A stretch of 64,000 nucleotides of DNA from assembly GCF_036373705.1 (NCBI RefSeq), contig NC_089858.1, forward strand, positions 10,402,001-10,466,000, given 5' to 3'. Below are positions 24,461 to 36,789 of this stretch, piece by piece; within the stretch, counting starts at the first letter, position 1, and each line of letters begins with the position of its first letter. Source of the DNA: Amia ocellicauda. Its lineage: Eukaryota; Chordata; Actinopteri; Amiiformes; Amiidae. A model generated the notes under the pieces. It was given only the letters and a program-made list of their open reading frames with translations. It had not been told where the DNA came from and made no database searches. The position numbers were made by a program, and so were the translations under genes.

Positions 24461-25046
24461 AGGCAAGCTGCAGATCCAGTTAAGTTCTCTATATGACGAG
24501 GTTGACACGCAAAAATGTTTCATTTGAACACGGTTTTGTTCCTCTGATTTGATTTATAAAGAGTAAAAAGCTAAACCTTAATGTCTTGCAGGGTTGTTTT
24601 GTTTTGTTTTTAGTTTTTCTTTTTTCTTTTCATAGTGTATCTCATGTTGGTGTGGAGATAACTGGTAAGGTCGCCACCATGCATTTATAAGTAACTACAA
24701 ATGTGTTCAGCCACAGTATATATAACGAAAAGATTATGTAGCAAATTGAAAGTGCACTCTTAGTGGATAGTAAAGACTTATTCATTTTTTAAAATGTGTC
24801 AGATCGGGGGAGTAGTTGGTCTATACACTGTAGCGGAATTGATGTTAGTACATTACAAATATGACGAGAGTGGCATTCATGTTGTTACATAATAACGTGT
24901 AGGAGAACGATGAACTGCCCTTGTAGCAAACATTTCCGTGTACAACAGGACGTATTTACTTTCAATTTGTGTTTGGCACCCCACCCAGTCTTATAAAATG
25001 TTTTGTTTTGTTTTGTTTTTTGTCAGTTTTGCTTAAACATGATTCT

Positions 25047-25078
<32 letters not shown>

Positions 25079-25092
25079 AAGATAGAAAGATG
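25047..25092. repeat. (GATA)n/(GAAA)n microsatellite
   Basis: About eight tetranucleotide units, grading from TAGA repeats into AGAAAGAT variants. Confidence 0.93.
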
Positions 25093-25097
25093 TACTA

Positions 25098-25440
25098 ACT
25101 AATTTAACCCTGGTTCTGGAGGTCCCCCAAACACTACTGTTTTTTTTCCTTCCAACCCAGCTCTCCATTAAATTAATTGAATCCTTAATTAGTAATAGGC
25201 TAATTTGATTCCATTTTCCTTTTAAATTGAGTAATTGATAAAAATGTGATTACTCAGTAAGATAATAAGGAACTTTGTATACTTATCTTCAACCCCCTAC
25301 TGTTTAAAATAATTAAATGGCTCTGATTTAGGAATGTATTAGTTAAAGTTAGGGTTCAATTAAATAATTGAGAACTTGGTTGGAACAAAAACCAGCAGAG
25401 TGGGAGGGGGTCCTCCAGGACCAGGGTCGAGAACCACTCA
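25098..25440. repeat. Imperfect palindromic (fold-back) repeat
   Basis: The left arm (from about 25098, CCTGGTTCTGGAGGTCCCCC, continuing into CCAACCCAGC and TTAATTGAATCC) is the imperfect reverse complement of the right arm ending near 25440 (GGTCCTCCAGGACCAGGGTC then GAGAACCACT). The reverse-strand terminus GAGTGGTTCTCGACCCTGG resembles the CAGTGGTTCTC ends of many vertebrate hAT elements. No clean target duplication was found, so the class is uncertain. Confidence 0.7.
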
Positions 25441-26115
25441 TTTCAACATTTAAACAGTCTGTCCATTTCTCACTACTTGTCTATACAGTAAGGTGCATTT
25501 GAAGAAAAACATATTTTGGTGCATATGCTCAGAATGTAATGTTTATCTTCTTGAATCACAATGTTAACACTTAAGAAAAACTTGCAGTGCATGGATTTAA
25601 GGTTAAAATAGACATATTAAAGCTCTCTCTCTATAGATTTCAGAAAGTTACATTTGTTTAGGTGGAGGTATACAGAACGTGGACAAGACACCGGTGGGTG
25701 GGGGTGGGGGGGAAGGAGAAAATAACACATTTAAAAAGCAGAAACCGTTAAATAACTATCTGGGAATTGTAAACTAGTGTTTTGTAGTTGAGATTCTACC
25801 TAGATATTCTGCTTCAGACGTGTGTTTTTTAAATTGTACCCTTCATGTGTAAAGTTCTTGTTCAATGTTCCAGAGTTAGAAAACACAGATGCCACCTATG
25901 ATTGGTGTTCTTTAACGTTATTAATGAAAGCTCATAAGTTAGTGATTGTGTGGCAACAGGAATGGTTAATTCAGATTTAATAGTTGGATGTGTTACAATA
26001 TACGTTTCCTGTTAGAGACATTCATATGGAAAGTATTGCTTGGAAAGCTTATGAGCTTGAACACCTGCTCTTTGAAATAGTGTTGCTGAAGACAGTTGGC
26101 AATGTGTTTCCGTGG

Positions 26116-26148
<33 letters not shown>

Positions 26149-26167
26149 CACACACACACACACACAC
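26116..26167. repeat. (CA)n microsatellite
   Basis: About 25 CA units with one CG interruption. Confidence 0.95.
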
Positions 26168-29100
26168 TCTTACAAAATGAAGTGGAATGGAAGCTGAAGT
26201 GGCAGTATTTTATTCAAACATTTTCCATTTGGTTTTCCTAGATATCCTTCCTTAGCATAATATGTACTAAGTTTGGTTTTGTGTATGTATATTGTTCAGT
26301 TTCACTTTGGATTGTAGGAGCAAGAACTCCCTGCCTTTGTTTTCAGCTTGTAAAGTTGATCATGCACCCCAAGATAAGAGGTTGAAAATGCCTAGATTGT
26401 ACAATTAAGCTGAAGACACATGCCTTTCAAGGTTCTCAACTCTGGAGACACAGGTTGCAATTTATGAAGGGAGTAATCAGATTTTGGCTCAGTCTCCATT
26501 ACACAACAGCCTGCTTTGTAGGGGAGGGAGGGTTATAGTTTTATCATACAATAGTTATTTTTTCAGGAAATGCATTTTGATCTGTGTGTGTGTGTGTAAC
26601 TTTTCAGATAGAGGCTACAGGATGGCGAGTTTCAATGGACCCCCATTAGACAATGTCCAAATATTACAATAGGTCGGTAAATGTGGATAAAGCTAATGCT
26701 GTGTTATTACTTGTGAAACCAACCAGTTCCATGCTAGTGTTGCCAGGAAGCACTGCAAAAAACAAAATAGTTTTACTTATTTAAATTTTCCTGCAGCTTT
26801 TTTGTAAAATGCACTTGTTTTACTGCAATTTTCCCTTCTTATTGGGCATTAACCAAGCATCCAAGAGATGGTGTTATTATGCTTTTTTCTTTTTGTATCT
26901 TCTGATTTGCTGCTGCAGTATTCTTATCCTGATGCAAAGTTTCAGTATGGCTTTTCAATGTCAGATTGATGATGGTGATGGATGTTAATAAAGCAGTGGT
27001 TATCATACATAAAATGGAATGAAAACTGTAGCTTGCGTTCTGTGGTAACATACTGTGTAGGAATTTCCTCAGGCCTACAGACTGCAGTTTCTGTGCGTTG
27101 TTGTTGGCGGAAGGGAGTGGGCTGAAGAACGCTCTGAAATTGAGGGGGGAAAAAGCAACAACCAGCAGAAGTTGCATTTACCTTCTGTTGCATACCTCAC
27201 TTTCCTCTTGTATAAACTAGTGTTCATCTAACAAGTTACATACAGTACATCTGTAACATAGGGCCAAGGTTTTCACTTCTAGATTAGATCATATCCTTCA
27301 GCTTTAGGAAATAACTGCAACAATCAGCTGTACTTTACACCTTTATTCTGACACAGCTGCCAGTCCAGTATAATGTCCTTCTGGCTGTATCTGGGCAGGA
27401 TATGCTGGATAAGGTTGTTCCAGCAATCAGAAGTGGCTGCTGGGATTTATGACCAGAACTCTTAAGAAGGTCCCCTTGCAGCACAGCATGTACAGTACAA
27501 TTACAGTACACTCGCCCATTACTTTTGTAGCTGATGATGCAACACAATCAGATCAGATCAGATCAAAAGCATAGGCATTTTTTTCCCCACCAATGTTGTG
27601 CTTCCACCAATACACATGCTGTTGAAGAGAACCCTTGTGGATGCCACGGAGTCTGATTCATATGTTTGCACAGTGTTTATAGTGCACAGCACGAACTGCT
27701 CTTGACACAGGTGTATAGTGTGTGTTCATGTCTAACTGTCTATCAACCTTTTATGGGATCAGCACTGCTCTGTTTGGGATAACCCTATTTCTATGTGCTC
27801 TATGTGAGGATTTCATTTTAAAATGTTATTAGATATATTTTAATAAACTATATTCTTCAAAAGAGTTCAATAAATAACTTGATATAGAGCAACACTTTTA
27901 GAATTGTATTTTTTGTCACTGGTGTTCTGGTGTTCCCATAACAAAAAGGCTTGCTTAGGTCTTAGTACAATTAAAATCATACCAAAGGTGTTTTTACCTT
28001 ATTATATTATAACCACCACGATATAATATACCATAATATGGATTTCAAATTGTATTTTCAAATAAACTAGCTACTGGAAGTGGATCATAAGAGAAAGTTT
28101 ATTTTTGAAAATCATGCATTGTGTGAAAATCGAATAGATGTTTTTAAGTAAATGCTCTGGCAGTGCTGATTCTTGTATGAACACACCTTGTCTTTCACTG
28201 AGACATGGAGAAACTCCCCATATTCGACAGGAATGTAAGGGATTCTGATGGAATCCACTGGACTCATACCACACTCCTGTGTTGGAGAACATCTCCACAG
28301 GATCGTTGTGATAGACCAAAAGCACAGAGGAGAAAAAAAGGCGGTGTATGATTTGAAAAGGAAACCAATGCAGGATGAAGGTACCGAACTTGGGAGTGTT
28401 TTGATTAATATGTTGAGCCACAACACAGACAAAACACCAGAAGGAAACTTAGCCTACCCTTTATTATTTTTCCATTATCAAGCTGTTTTCTTTCTCTCTT
28501 CTTTCGTTTTTGTTCAGTTTGTTTTTCAAGGTACTCTGAGTTTCTTCCACCACTGGGCTTATTTCTGTACCTTCACATGGTGTTTCTTTTTAATCACATT
28601 GAAAGATCTGAAGTTGCTCTGTAGGCATGCTATAGTAGATTACCGATCATTAAGGTCAAGATAAAAACAGGCACAGTGCAGAGGTCCTGGTAATAATGTA
28701 AGAGTAGGCTAATATGATTAATTAATATTTTTACAGGTAAAGACAATCCCCTCATACATTTTTTGTTTTTTATTATTTAAAACTTTTTATCTTCATTTAC
28801 ATGTAGATCCCATTTTAAACACCAGGCTGGATTACACTGGCATTATTGTTATTATTACTACATTATTATATTGTTATGTACTATATATTACAAAAAATCC
28901 CCCTTGCCTCAAAAAGGTCATGTTGAGATCAACCTGAAAAGAGCTCAGACTGATTAATCATACTTCTCTTTTCTACCTCTTCCAAAAATTGCTATCTTGT
29001 GATGTTTTGAAAGTGCAGCCCATGAAGCCAAAGTTTCTGCTCACCATGCTTTTGTGTGTTTGATGACACCTGAAGCATTAGTCAGTCATATGTTTGTTTT

Positions 29101-30185
29101 TGTATTTCAGATCATTTCACACTTAAAAAAATCACAGTTCAGGTATTCCCTGTGTATTAGCCATTGATCTACATAATTGGACCCGTGGGTGAAGTGTCTG
29201 GAATCCACTTACACTCTCGTTGTGCATTCCAGTGTAATGTGCTGGCTGTGAACGTGTGGATGCCTTTGAAATGTTACAGACAGTGTAGCAGTAGTTGCTT
29301 TCGTACATCGCTCTCATTCTTTAACGAGAGATGATTTCTTAAGATATAGCACATGAAAATGGTTTGATATTTGGCAGGTGAGTAGTTAATGTAGGCTTGG
29401 CTCTGATTACACTGCTAAGAACTGGTCACCATGCCATACAATGAGAGATGGAAACACATAGAGGCATGGTGTTAAACTGAATTTGCCATGGCCATTTTAA
29501 CTGGGGTTTGCCCACTCTTTGTGTCAAATGGTAACTTGATCATGAGAACCCATTGGAGAATCCCATCGTCCATTTCCTGAAATTACGGGAGAAAAGTATG
29601 TACTGAAGTGTACCAGTGTCACTTCCTAATACCTCTGCTTGTGACGCTCCCTCCCCCCAATATAAAATATACTCTTTGTGTCTCAATACTAGTGTCTCAC
29701 TCTGTACACAATACAGAAGCAATATAGCCCATTATAATACTTGCTATACTGTACAAGGAACATCCTATACGCATGTGGCAAACATAATACAGCACACCAA
29801 ACTTCAAACTTTTTAAATGCTTTTAGAGTTTATGTGAAAAACATTTTCAGACGGGGGACTGCTCTTCCGAGAGTCATGAGTCACGAATACATTCACAATG
29901 CGGGGCAGAGAGATTTACATGTAAGCCAGTGGGAGAGTAGCATTATTTAATTCCTCCCTCTTTCATTATGAAAGAGCATGCCAGCCCATACTCTGTACTG
30001 CACATTGCATTACAGAGTATATGGACAGGTGTTCTCCTGCAGCTGTTCAGCTCTCTCTTCTGTGACTGGAGTTAGTTGGTGTGATAAGTTACGGACTTTA
30101 AAAGGTTGTTAGTCTGAATGCTGACCTTTGCTATCTATTTTCATTCGGGGCTCCACCAAGAACTTAATTGACAAATACACTGTAT
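26168..30185. other. Intronic DNA without recognised features
   Basis: AT-rich, with short frames only. A small (AGATC)n run lies near 27548-27566. The 8 bases at the end (30178-30185, CACTGTAT) are the target duplication of the hAT element that follows. Confidence 0.5.
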
Positions 30186-30921
30186 TAGGGCTGGGCGATA
30201 TGACTTTAAAATAATATATCGATATGTGTATACATTTGTGCGATATACAATACATATCTCGATATTTCTTGTTTTTTATCCAATCAAGCCACAAAATAAG
30301 ACGAAAGACATTAAAACTACGAGTATTTCGTTAATCCTTCAATAAGCAAAACTAACAAATACAACATGCAGGCTATCATGGTAAATATATGCAGAATGCA
30401 ACACATTACAGGGCAAGTGTTGTGTGATTACTATTACGTGTGTTATGTTGTTATGGGATACACACACACACACACACGTTTAAAAATTGTTGTAATAAAT
30501 CTTAAATGCGGGGTGCCTTATCCCAGGGATTTCATACAGAACAATTATCCGGTCAAGGAAGGATGGAAGGATAGCTCCCGTCTAAAAACAGTCCACATTC
30601 ACCGATGTCTCAAAAATTATTTATTAGAGAAAAAGTGAACATTATAATGCTTACGCGTTTCGACTTATTTTCCTCAGAGCACATATATACATATACAGTA
30701 TGATTTATTGTCACATAACAACAATAACACAAGTAATAGTAATCACGCAACACATGCGCGGTTAAAGGTACAGATTCAGGAAGATTTAGCACATCCGGGT
30801 TTATAGTGGCGCATTAACATCTGCCAGACAGGGACATTTCTCCTCTGACTGTCGCGTTTCGATTCTGCATACCGGTACAGCACGTTAATACAAAATTGTT
30901 ATTATTATTATTATTATTATT

Positions 30922-30959
<38 letters not shown>

Positions 30960-31404
30960 AACTATTGAACCACTTCACCATCTTAATAAAAAGAAATACT
31001 GATACTTTCTGCATGTTTGCATTGCTTTCCAATTTGCAAACAAACGTTATTATTAATTTTATCAATCTAAATTAGCGGGTGTGGGGGGTGCTTGCAGATC
31101 GAGTTTAGCCCGACGACGAGAGTGGGGCGCAACGTGTGCGCTTGTGCATTAATGTATCTATTGGTTATGTTGGTAATTCTGTGTCAGTTCTCTCTCCTCC
31201 ATGTCTGTGTTTCTGATGCACATTTCTACCTGCATCGAGCACGTGTGGAAGAACCGGGAAGAACGCAAAGCGTCCTAATGACGTAAAGTACTGCCGTAAA
31301 GATTGCAATTTGCGACACAACGATATAAAGGATATAGCATAATATGAAACGATAGACGTTTTTCTATCGTCATACGATATATATCGTCATATCGCACAGC
31401 CCTA
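30186..31404. mobile_element. Non-autonomous hAT-type DNA transposon with perfect 8-bp TSD
   Basis: The left terminus TAGGGCTGGGCGATATGAC and the right terminus GTCATATCGCACAGCCCTA are reverse complements with one mismatch in 19 bases. They are flanked by identical 8-bp copies of CACTGTAT at 30178-30185 and 31405-31412, the hallmark length of hAT insertions. Sub-terminal regions are rich in CGATAT motifs on both sides. The 1,219-bp interior has no transposase-like frame; it contains a (CA)n tract, a TTA/AAT microsatellite and an internal inverted duplication of about 40 bp (about 30420-30460 against 30712-30752). It must therefore depend on a transposase encoded elsewhere. Confidence 0.95.
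30898..30958. repeat. (TTA)n/(AAT)n compound microsatellite
   Basis: A TTA run passes directly into an AAT run, forming a simple-sequence palindrome inside the hAT element. Confidence 0.9.
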
Positions 31405-31879
31405 CACTGTATAAAAAAAAGGATTTTGGATAAAACACTGACCATTGTTCATCAAGGAAAGGGTATACATTGTATACAGGTCATTAATTACTTCAGTTAT
31501 GGAGGGGTGTGGTGGTGTAAAAGCAGTTTAGTTAAATTGCACCGTGCGACCTCCAGTTTATTTTAGCTGAGTCTGTTACAGACCATGGGAGGAAGACCGC
31601 ATGTACAATACAAGGAACACGGACCACTCTGTAACCAGTGGGCTTAGCTTACATAACACGAGGTTGTCTGACACCGAGTACAGATTGCACTGCAGCTGTG
31701 CTAGGCAGATTCCAAGGGTTCAGTTTTCTTCCCAGTAGAAAAAGGCAGAACTCCCTGTGGAGAAACAGCAGTGTCACTTATCACTTGGAAAGGCCATACG
31801 TTTCATTCCATGGCTTTCGAATCAGACTGAATTGTCTTGCATTAGTTCCAATGGAAAATATAATGTGTATTGAAGTATA

Positions 31880-33100
31880 CACTCACCTAAAGGACTATTA
31901 GGAACACCATATTAATACTGTGTTTGACCCCCTTTTGCCTTCAGAACTGCCTTAATTCTACGTGGCATTGATTCAACAAGGTGCTGAAAGCATTCTTTAG
32001 AAATGTTGGCCCATATTGATAGGATAGCATCTTGCAGTTGATGGAGATTTGTGGGATGCACATCCAGGGCACGAAGCTCCCGTTCCACCACATCCCAAAG
32101 ATGCTCTATTGGGTTGAGATCTGGTGACTGTGGGGGCCAGTTTAGTACAGTGAACTCATTGTCATGTTCAAGAAACCAATTTGAAATGATTCGACCTTTG
32201 TGACATGGTGCATTATCCTGCTGGAAGTAGCCATCAGAGGATGGGTACATGGTGGTCATAAAGGGATGGACATGGTCAGAAACAATGCTCAGGTAGGCCG
32301 TGGCATTTAAACGATGCCCAATTGGCACTAAGGGGCCTAAAGTGTGCCAAGAAAACATCCCCCACACCATTACACCACCACCACCAGCCTGCACAGTGGT
32401 AACAAGGCATGATGGATCCATGTTCTCATTCTGTTTACGCCAAATTCTGACTCTACCATCTGAATGTCTCAACAGAAATCGAGACTCATCAGACCAGGCA
32501 ACATTTTTCCAGTCTTCAACTGTCCAATTTTGGTGAGCTTGTGCAAATTGTAGCCTCTTTTTCCTATTTGTAGTGGAGATGAGTGGTACCTGGTGGGGTC
32601 TTCTGCTGTTGTAGCCCATCCGCCTCAAGGTTGTACGTGTTGTGGCTTCACAAATGCTTTGCTGCATACCTCGGTTGTAACGAGTGGTTATTTCAGTCAA
32701 AGTTGCTCTTCTATCAGCTTGAATCAGTCGGCCCATTCTCCTCTGACCTCTAGCATCAACAAGGCATTTTCACCCACATGACTGCCGCATACTGGATGTT
32801 TTTCCCTTTTCACACCATTCTTTGTAAACCCTAGAAATGGTTGTGCGTGAAAATCCCAGTAACTGAGCAGATTGTGAAATACTCAGACCGGCCCGTCTGG
32901 CACCAACAACCATGCCACGCTCAAAATTGCTTAAATCACCTTTCTTTCCCATTCAGACATTCAGTTTGGAGTTCAGGAGATTGTCTTGACCAGGACCACA
33001 CCCCTAAATGCATTGAAGCAACTGCCATGTGATTGGTTGGTTAGATAATTGCATTAATGAGAAATTGAACAGGTGTTCCTAATAATCCTTTAGGTGAGTG
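31880..33100 (-). mobile_element. Tc1/mariner DD36E-type element, second copy
   Basis: The same 1,221-bp element as 6593-7813, in reverse orientation, with a perfect TA duplication (31878-31879 and 33101-33102). Both termini are intact. Substitutions relative to the first copy are few (for example one base in the terminal repeat, and Arg/Gln, Val/Ile and Cys/Arg changes in the protein), pointing to recent spread. Confidence 0.96.
31912..32952 (-). pseudogene. DD36E transposase with a single nonsense codon
   Basis: Read from 32952, the frame has the same 347 codons as the intact copy. It is interrupted once, at 32770-32772, where CGA (Arg61 of the intact copy) has become TGA. The rest of the frame, including the AWSDES, QQDNAP and [11 protein letters not shown] catalytic motifs, is open to the end (GQTQY). 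The stop falls in the DNA-binding region, so no active product is expected unless readthrough occurs. The intact terminal repeats could still be mobilised by the enzyme from 6741-7781. Confidence 0.95.
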
Positions 33101-33102
33101 TA

Positions 33103-36100
33103 CATTTAGTGCATGTGAAGATGGTTTACTTCCTACAAGATAAAGGAAATGATTTATAAGTGGAATGAATGCATGTTATTCCTCTCTCTTAAACTAATCC
33201 TTGTAAATAAGTATCTAATATATGTGCAACAATAGAAATATTGAGGAATGAATCATGTGGAGTTTATCAGCAGGATAGAATGTCATATGTATTCAATTAT
33301 ATTCTTTCCTCCCTAAAAGGTAGTTTTACACTGCTTAGATATTGGTTGTCATTATTTTTCACTGCAAGACATACATGAGTGCATAAAGGTCACACCGATT
33401 GACTGAAATCACTGACGAACAAAAGGTGACTAAGATTACCCACATGAATATTGTCAGTCAGGTGATTGTGGGGAAATGCACAAACAGAGTTGAAAAATAC
33501 CAATTCAAAATGTTTTCAGAAAAATGGCAAATGGTTTGGTTAAAGTATTTTGCATAGCATAGCCCACACCAATGAAAATAGTTGCTCTTTTAAAATAAGA
33601 TCACTTGACTTAGATTAATACCTGGGGGAATGCTCTGAGTGGCCTTGTGGGAATGGGAGTGACTCAGAGTTATGCAGATGCTTGTCACATGAGCGTGAGT
33701 GCAAGCTTCCTGTTTTGCTTATAATGCCAATTGGCTTGTCATTTTTTTGTGTGTTTTCATGCAAATTTGTAGCACGAGCACGTACTGTTAACTGTCAAAG
33801 CACAGCGTGGCTATTTTATGTTACTTGTGCTGAAAGCATACTCTCGGCTTCTTTCTTCTCGGCGTTGTGTGTCACGTTAGGTCTTCGCAATTTGCGGCAT
33901 GCCAGACATGCAGGAACTAGTGTAATTACTCATGCTGTTACCATTGCAAACAGTTGTCGTAAGAGGGTATCCACACCATCTTCCATTTGATCAATAATAA
34001 TATTAATAATAAATAAGAGTGATCGGTCTGTTGCACTTAAGCATGCAACATTCATTCTTTCAATTTTAGTCAGGTTTCAGATTTGAAAAGCACAGCTGCA
34101 GCTTCAAGATATTTTCAGCAATTGTAACTAGGGCCTGAACCAAATCAAAACCTTAACCTACCGGGGAACTTGCAAAATACAAACTTGTACCGACAATCAA
34201 TTATGCTTTTTTGTTAATTTATTGTAAGGAGCCACTTTTTTCTAAAACTGCGACACAGTACAATTTTTTAATTTGCAATTTTGATTTGTTCTGAGACTTT
34301 CAGAGTTAGCTGTTAACTAATCGAATCTGTGACCCTTTACCGATTACAGCTGTAATGCTTTTATCTGTTTCATTATTTCAGTTTTGTTTGCTGTATGTCT
34401 CATTTACATTGAGGTTTCCTTGTACAAGGATTTATTTTTGCTACTTCCTGTTCTCAGGGCCAACTAATTTTGAATTTCTGCCATGAAGATAAAGCAAGTA
34501 GGTTCTTGTTTTCAGATATGAATGCTGAGTCAGTCTTACCTTGCTTTTTTAAAAGTTTGAATCAATTTCATTTCTACTGGTCACAACAGACGAAGCTCTG
34601 AAGATGTGATTGCTTTTTTGCCACCTCAGAATGCACAGAACTGACTGCTTTTGTTGTGACTAGTTATTCTCAGGATATGTTCAAAATCTATTTTGCTTTT
34701 CCAATAAAACATTTTTTTTCCTTTGATCACGGGATCAGTAGTACAGGTGTTCATTTGTTGCTTACTAACTAACTAGTAAAAATGCAGCATTGCTGTCTAA
34801 TAGTACTATTATCATAGCATTGTACTGCAGCTAGGCACATCTGGCCAATGGCTGTAGTATCACTGAATGCACCAGCTGGAGGATCACGTGAGTGTAAATT
34901 ACATTAGGGAGGAGTTATTTACAGTCTGGTTTTACTTGCCCTACGAGCATGTTTCCTTGTCGTGGTATCGGCTAGAAATTTCCCCTCTACACAGTCACAT
35001 GCAATTTTGGGATTCTCCTGTACACTCCTGTGTGCCAGTTGCTTTGCTATATGCCGATAACCCACTCGCAGGAAATCATGACTTGCAAAACAAACACGGA
35101 GCTGTCTTCGAGTCTCCCGGACTGTGCTCACTTTCTGGTGGAGGTCATCCTTGAAGGTATGTTGTGTGGTTGTGGAAGGGAAATCATTTTACGTTGAATG
35201 CAACTTGAAACAGCTTCTTTTGCTGTGTAGTTAATTAGTTGCAAGATCAAACATAACCTACTTTATACTTTATATGCTTTATTTGAAGCCAACTCAATTA
35301 ATCATAGTTGTCATTTGTAAAGGGATTGTTTCCTTTAAAAAAAAGTGTAAACTATGGAATTTGATACTATGCTTGTGCTAGCATGTGAACTACGTGATTC
35401 TGATTGTTTGGGAAATATTTTCAGAAGGACTCAAGTAAGGAAGCTTTTTAATGAGACACAACATTTTGTTTTTTAATTTTAATTTTTAGAAGGAGTGTAG
35501 ATCTAACAGTAATGAAATAATTGACCCAGGAGAGAACTGGAACAGATGAAGCTGAAGAGAACTATAGATATTGCCCAAGGTCACATGGGCAGTGCTGAGA
35601 TTCCAAACAGAGTCTTCGAGCACATTTCTTAGCTTGTATTTATGTACAAATAGTTTCAGTGCTCTGTATATAAGAGTAAATCAAGTGCCTGGGGAAATTA
35701 ACAGAATTGAAAGGACAGATAACACAATATTTGCTTACAATAGCTCTTTTCTAGTAAAATGGTCTTTGTATAAAAATGGGAAATGTTAGATGAAAAACGG
35801 AACATTTGACAGATGAGATGCAGAGACGTTTTGCGATCTTTAAACTGTATTTTATGCAACCATCTTTGCAAGCATATATTTAGTTATTACCAGGTTACAA
35901 AATATTAAGCATATTTATAGATTTTTCTCACAGAAAGAGTAGCTCAAAATATTTTGGTGGTTATTAGTCATTAGCAGTCATGAGTCATTGGTAGTTTTTG
36001 TTTCCTTAAAGGGAATCCTGATGAAGCTCTTACGGTATCTTGAACAGTGACCTTTTGCTCACATGTTGTTTTTTTAGTGTGTATTTTGCAGACAAGCTCC

Positions 36101-36789
36101 AGGACATAGTACATTGTATACTCAAGATGATGTTATGCTCTCTTGGACTGCTGTAGTAAGCAGATGACCTCTTGGGTGTTTGGTTGTAAATATCTGCCTG
36201 CCAGTAGCTTCCAAACAGCGCTCCGGTGACATCTGCCTGTTCTTAGTACATGCTCGCTTGCTCTGGGTTCCCCTGGACAATATTTATAGACTTGATTCCC
36301 AGCAAGCAAGTTGCGGTACAGGATGTATAAATCAAAAACGACATGGGCCTTATAAATCATTTGGTAGTCGATGCGAGCAGCGTCTGCCGCTGTGTCGGCT
36401 GGGATTCCTCCCACTCAGGCTCGTACACGGCCTCCTGCGATGCTGGTGCTGGAGCCATCTGTTTGCATCTGCAGAAACAAAACAGACCTGTGATCAAAAA
36501 TAGAGAACAATTTATATTTTCTAAATCCACTTGCACGCTGCTGCTTGGTCGTCCCAATTTCCCTAATGATCGAGGCATTGGCATCAGGATGCACTATACC
36601 AGAGGATCTCAAACTTTGCAGCCGGTTCACGGAAAGCGTAAATATTTACAGGAAGACCATGTAAGAATGGTTTTGAGGTTTGAGTAATTCCATTTTACAT
36701 TTGTGTTTTGTGACGAATTTTGGTTTGGGCTAGTCCTTACTTCTGTGTTTCTGCATAACTTTGATTAGATTGGTTTGTATAGAGTTGTA
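33103..36789. other. Intronic DNA, one weak exon candidate
   Basis: No transposon or conserved exon was identified. An acceptor-donor pair around 35072-35156 encloses an 85-nt segment with an ATG at 35078 and an open frame up to GTATGT at 35157. It is described under findings and not annotated as a gene. Confidence 0.45.

Noticed and set aside
28248..28664. 138-codon forward frame in the rc3h2 5' intron
   Set aside because: Phe-rich low-complexity C-terminal half, no domain, overlapped by equally long reverse frames; consistent with chance.
36343..36687. 114-codon forward frame, with frames on both strands at 36133-36630
   Set aside because: Several frames of similar length overlap here, none with a recognisable family or splice context.
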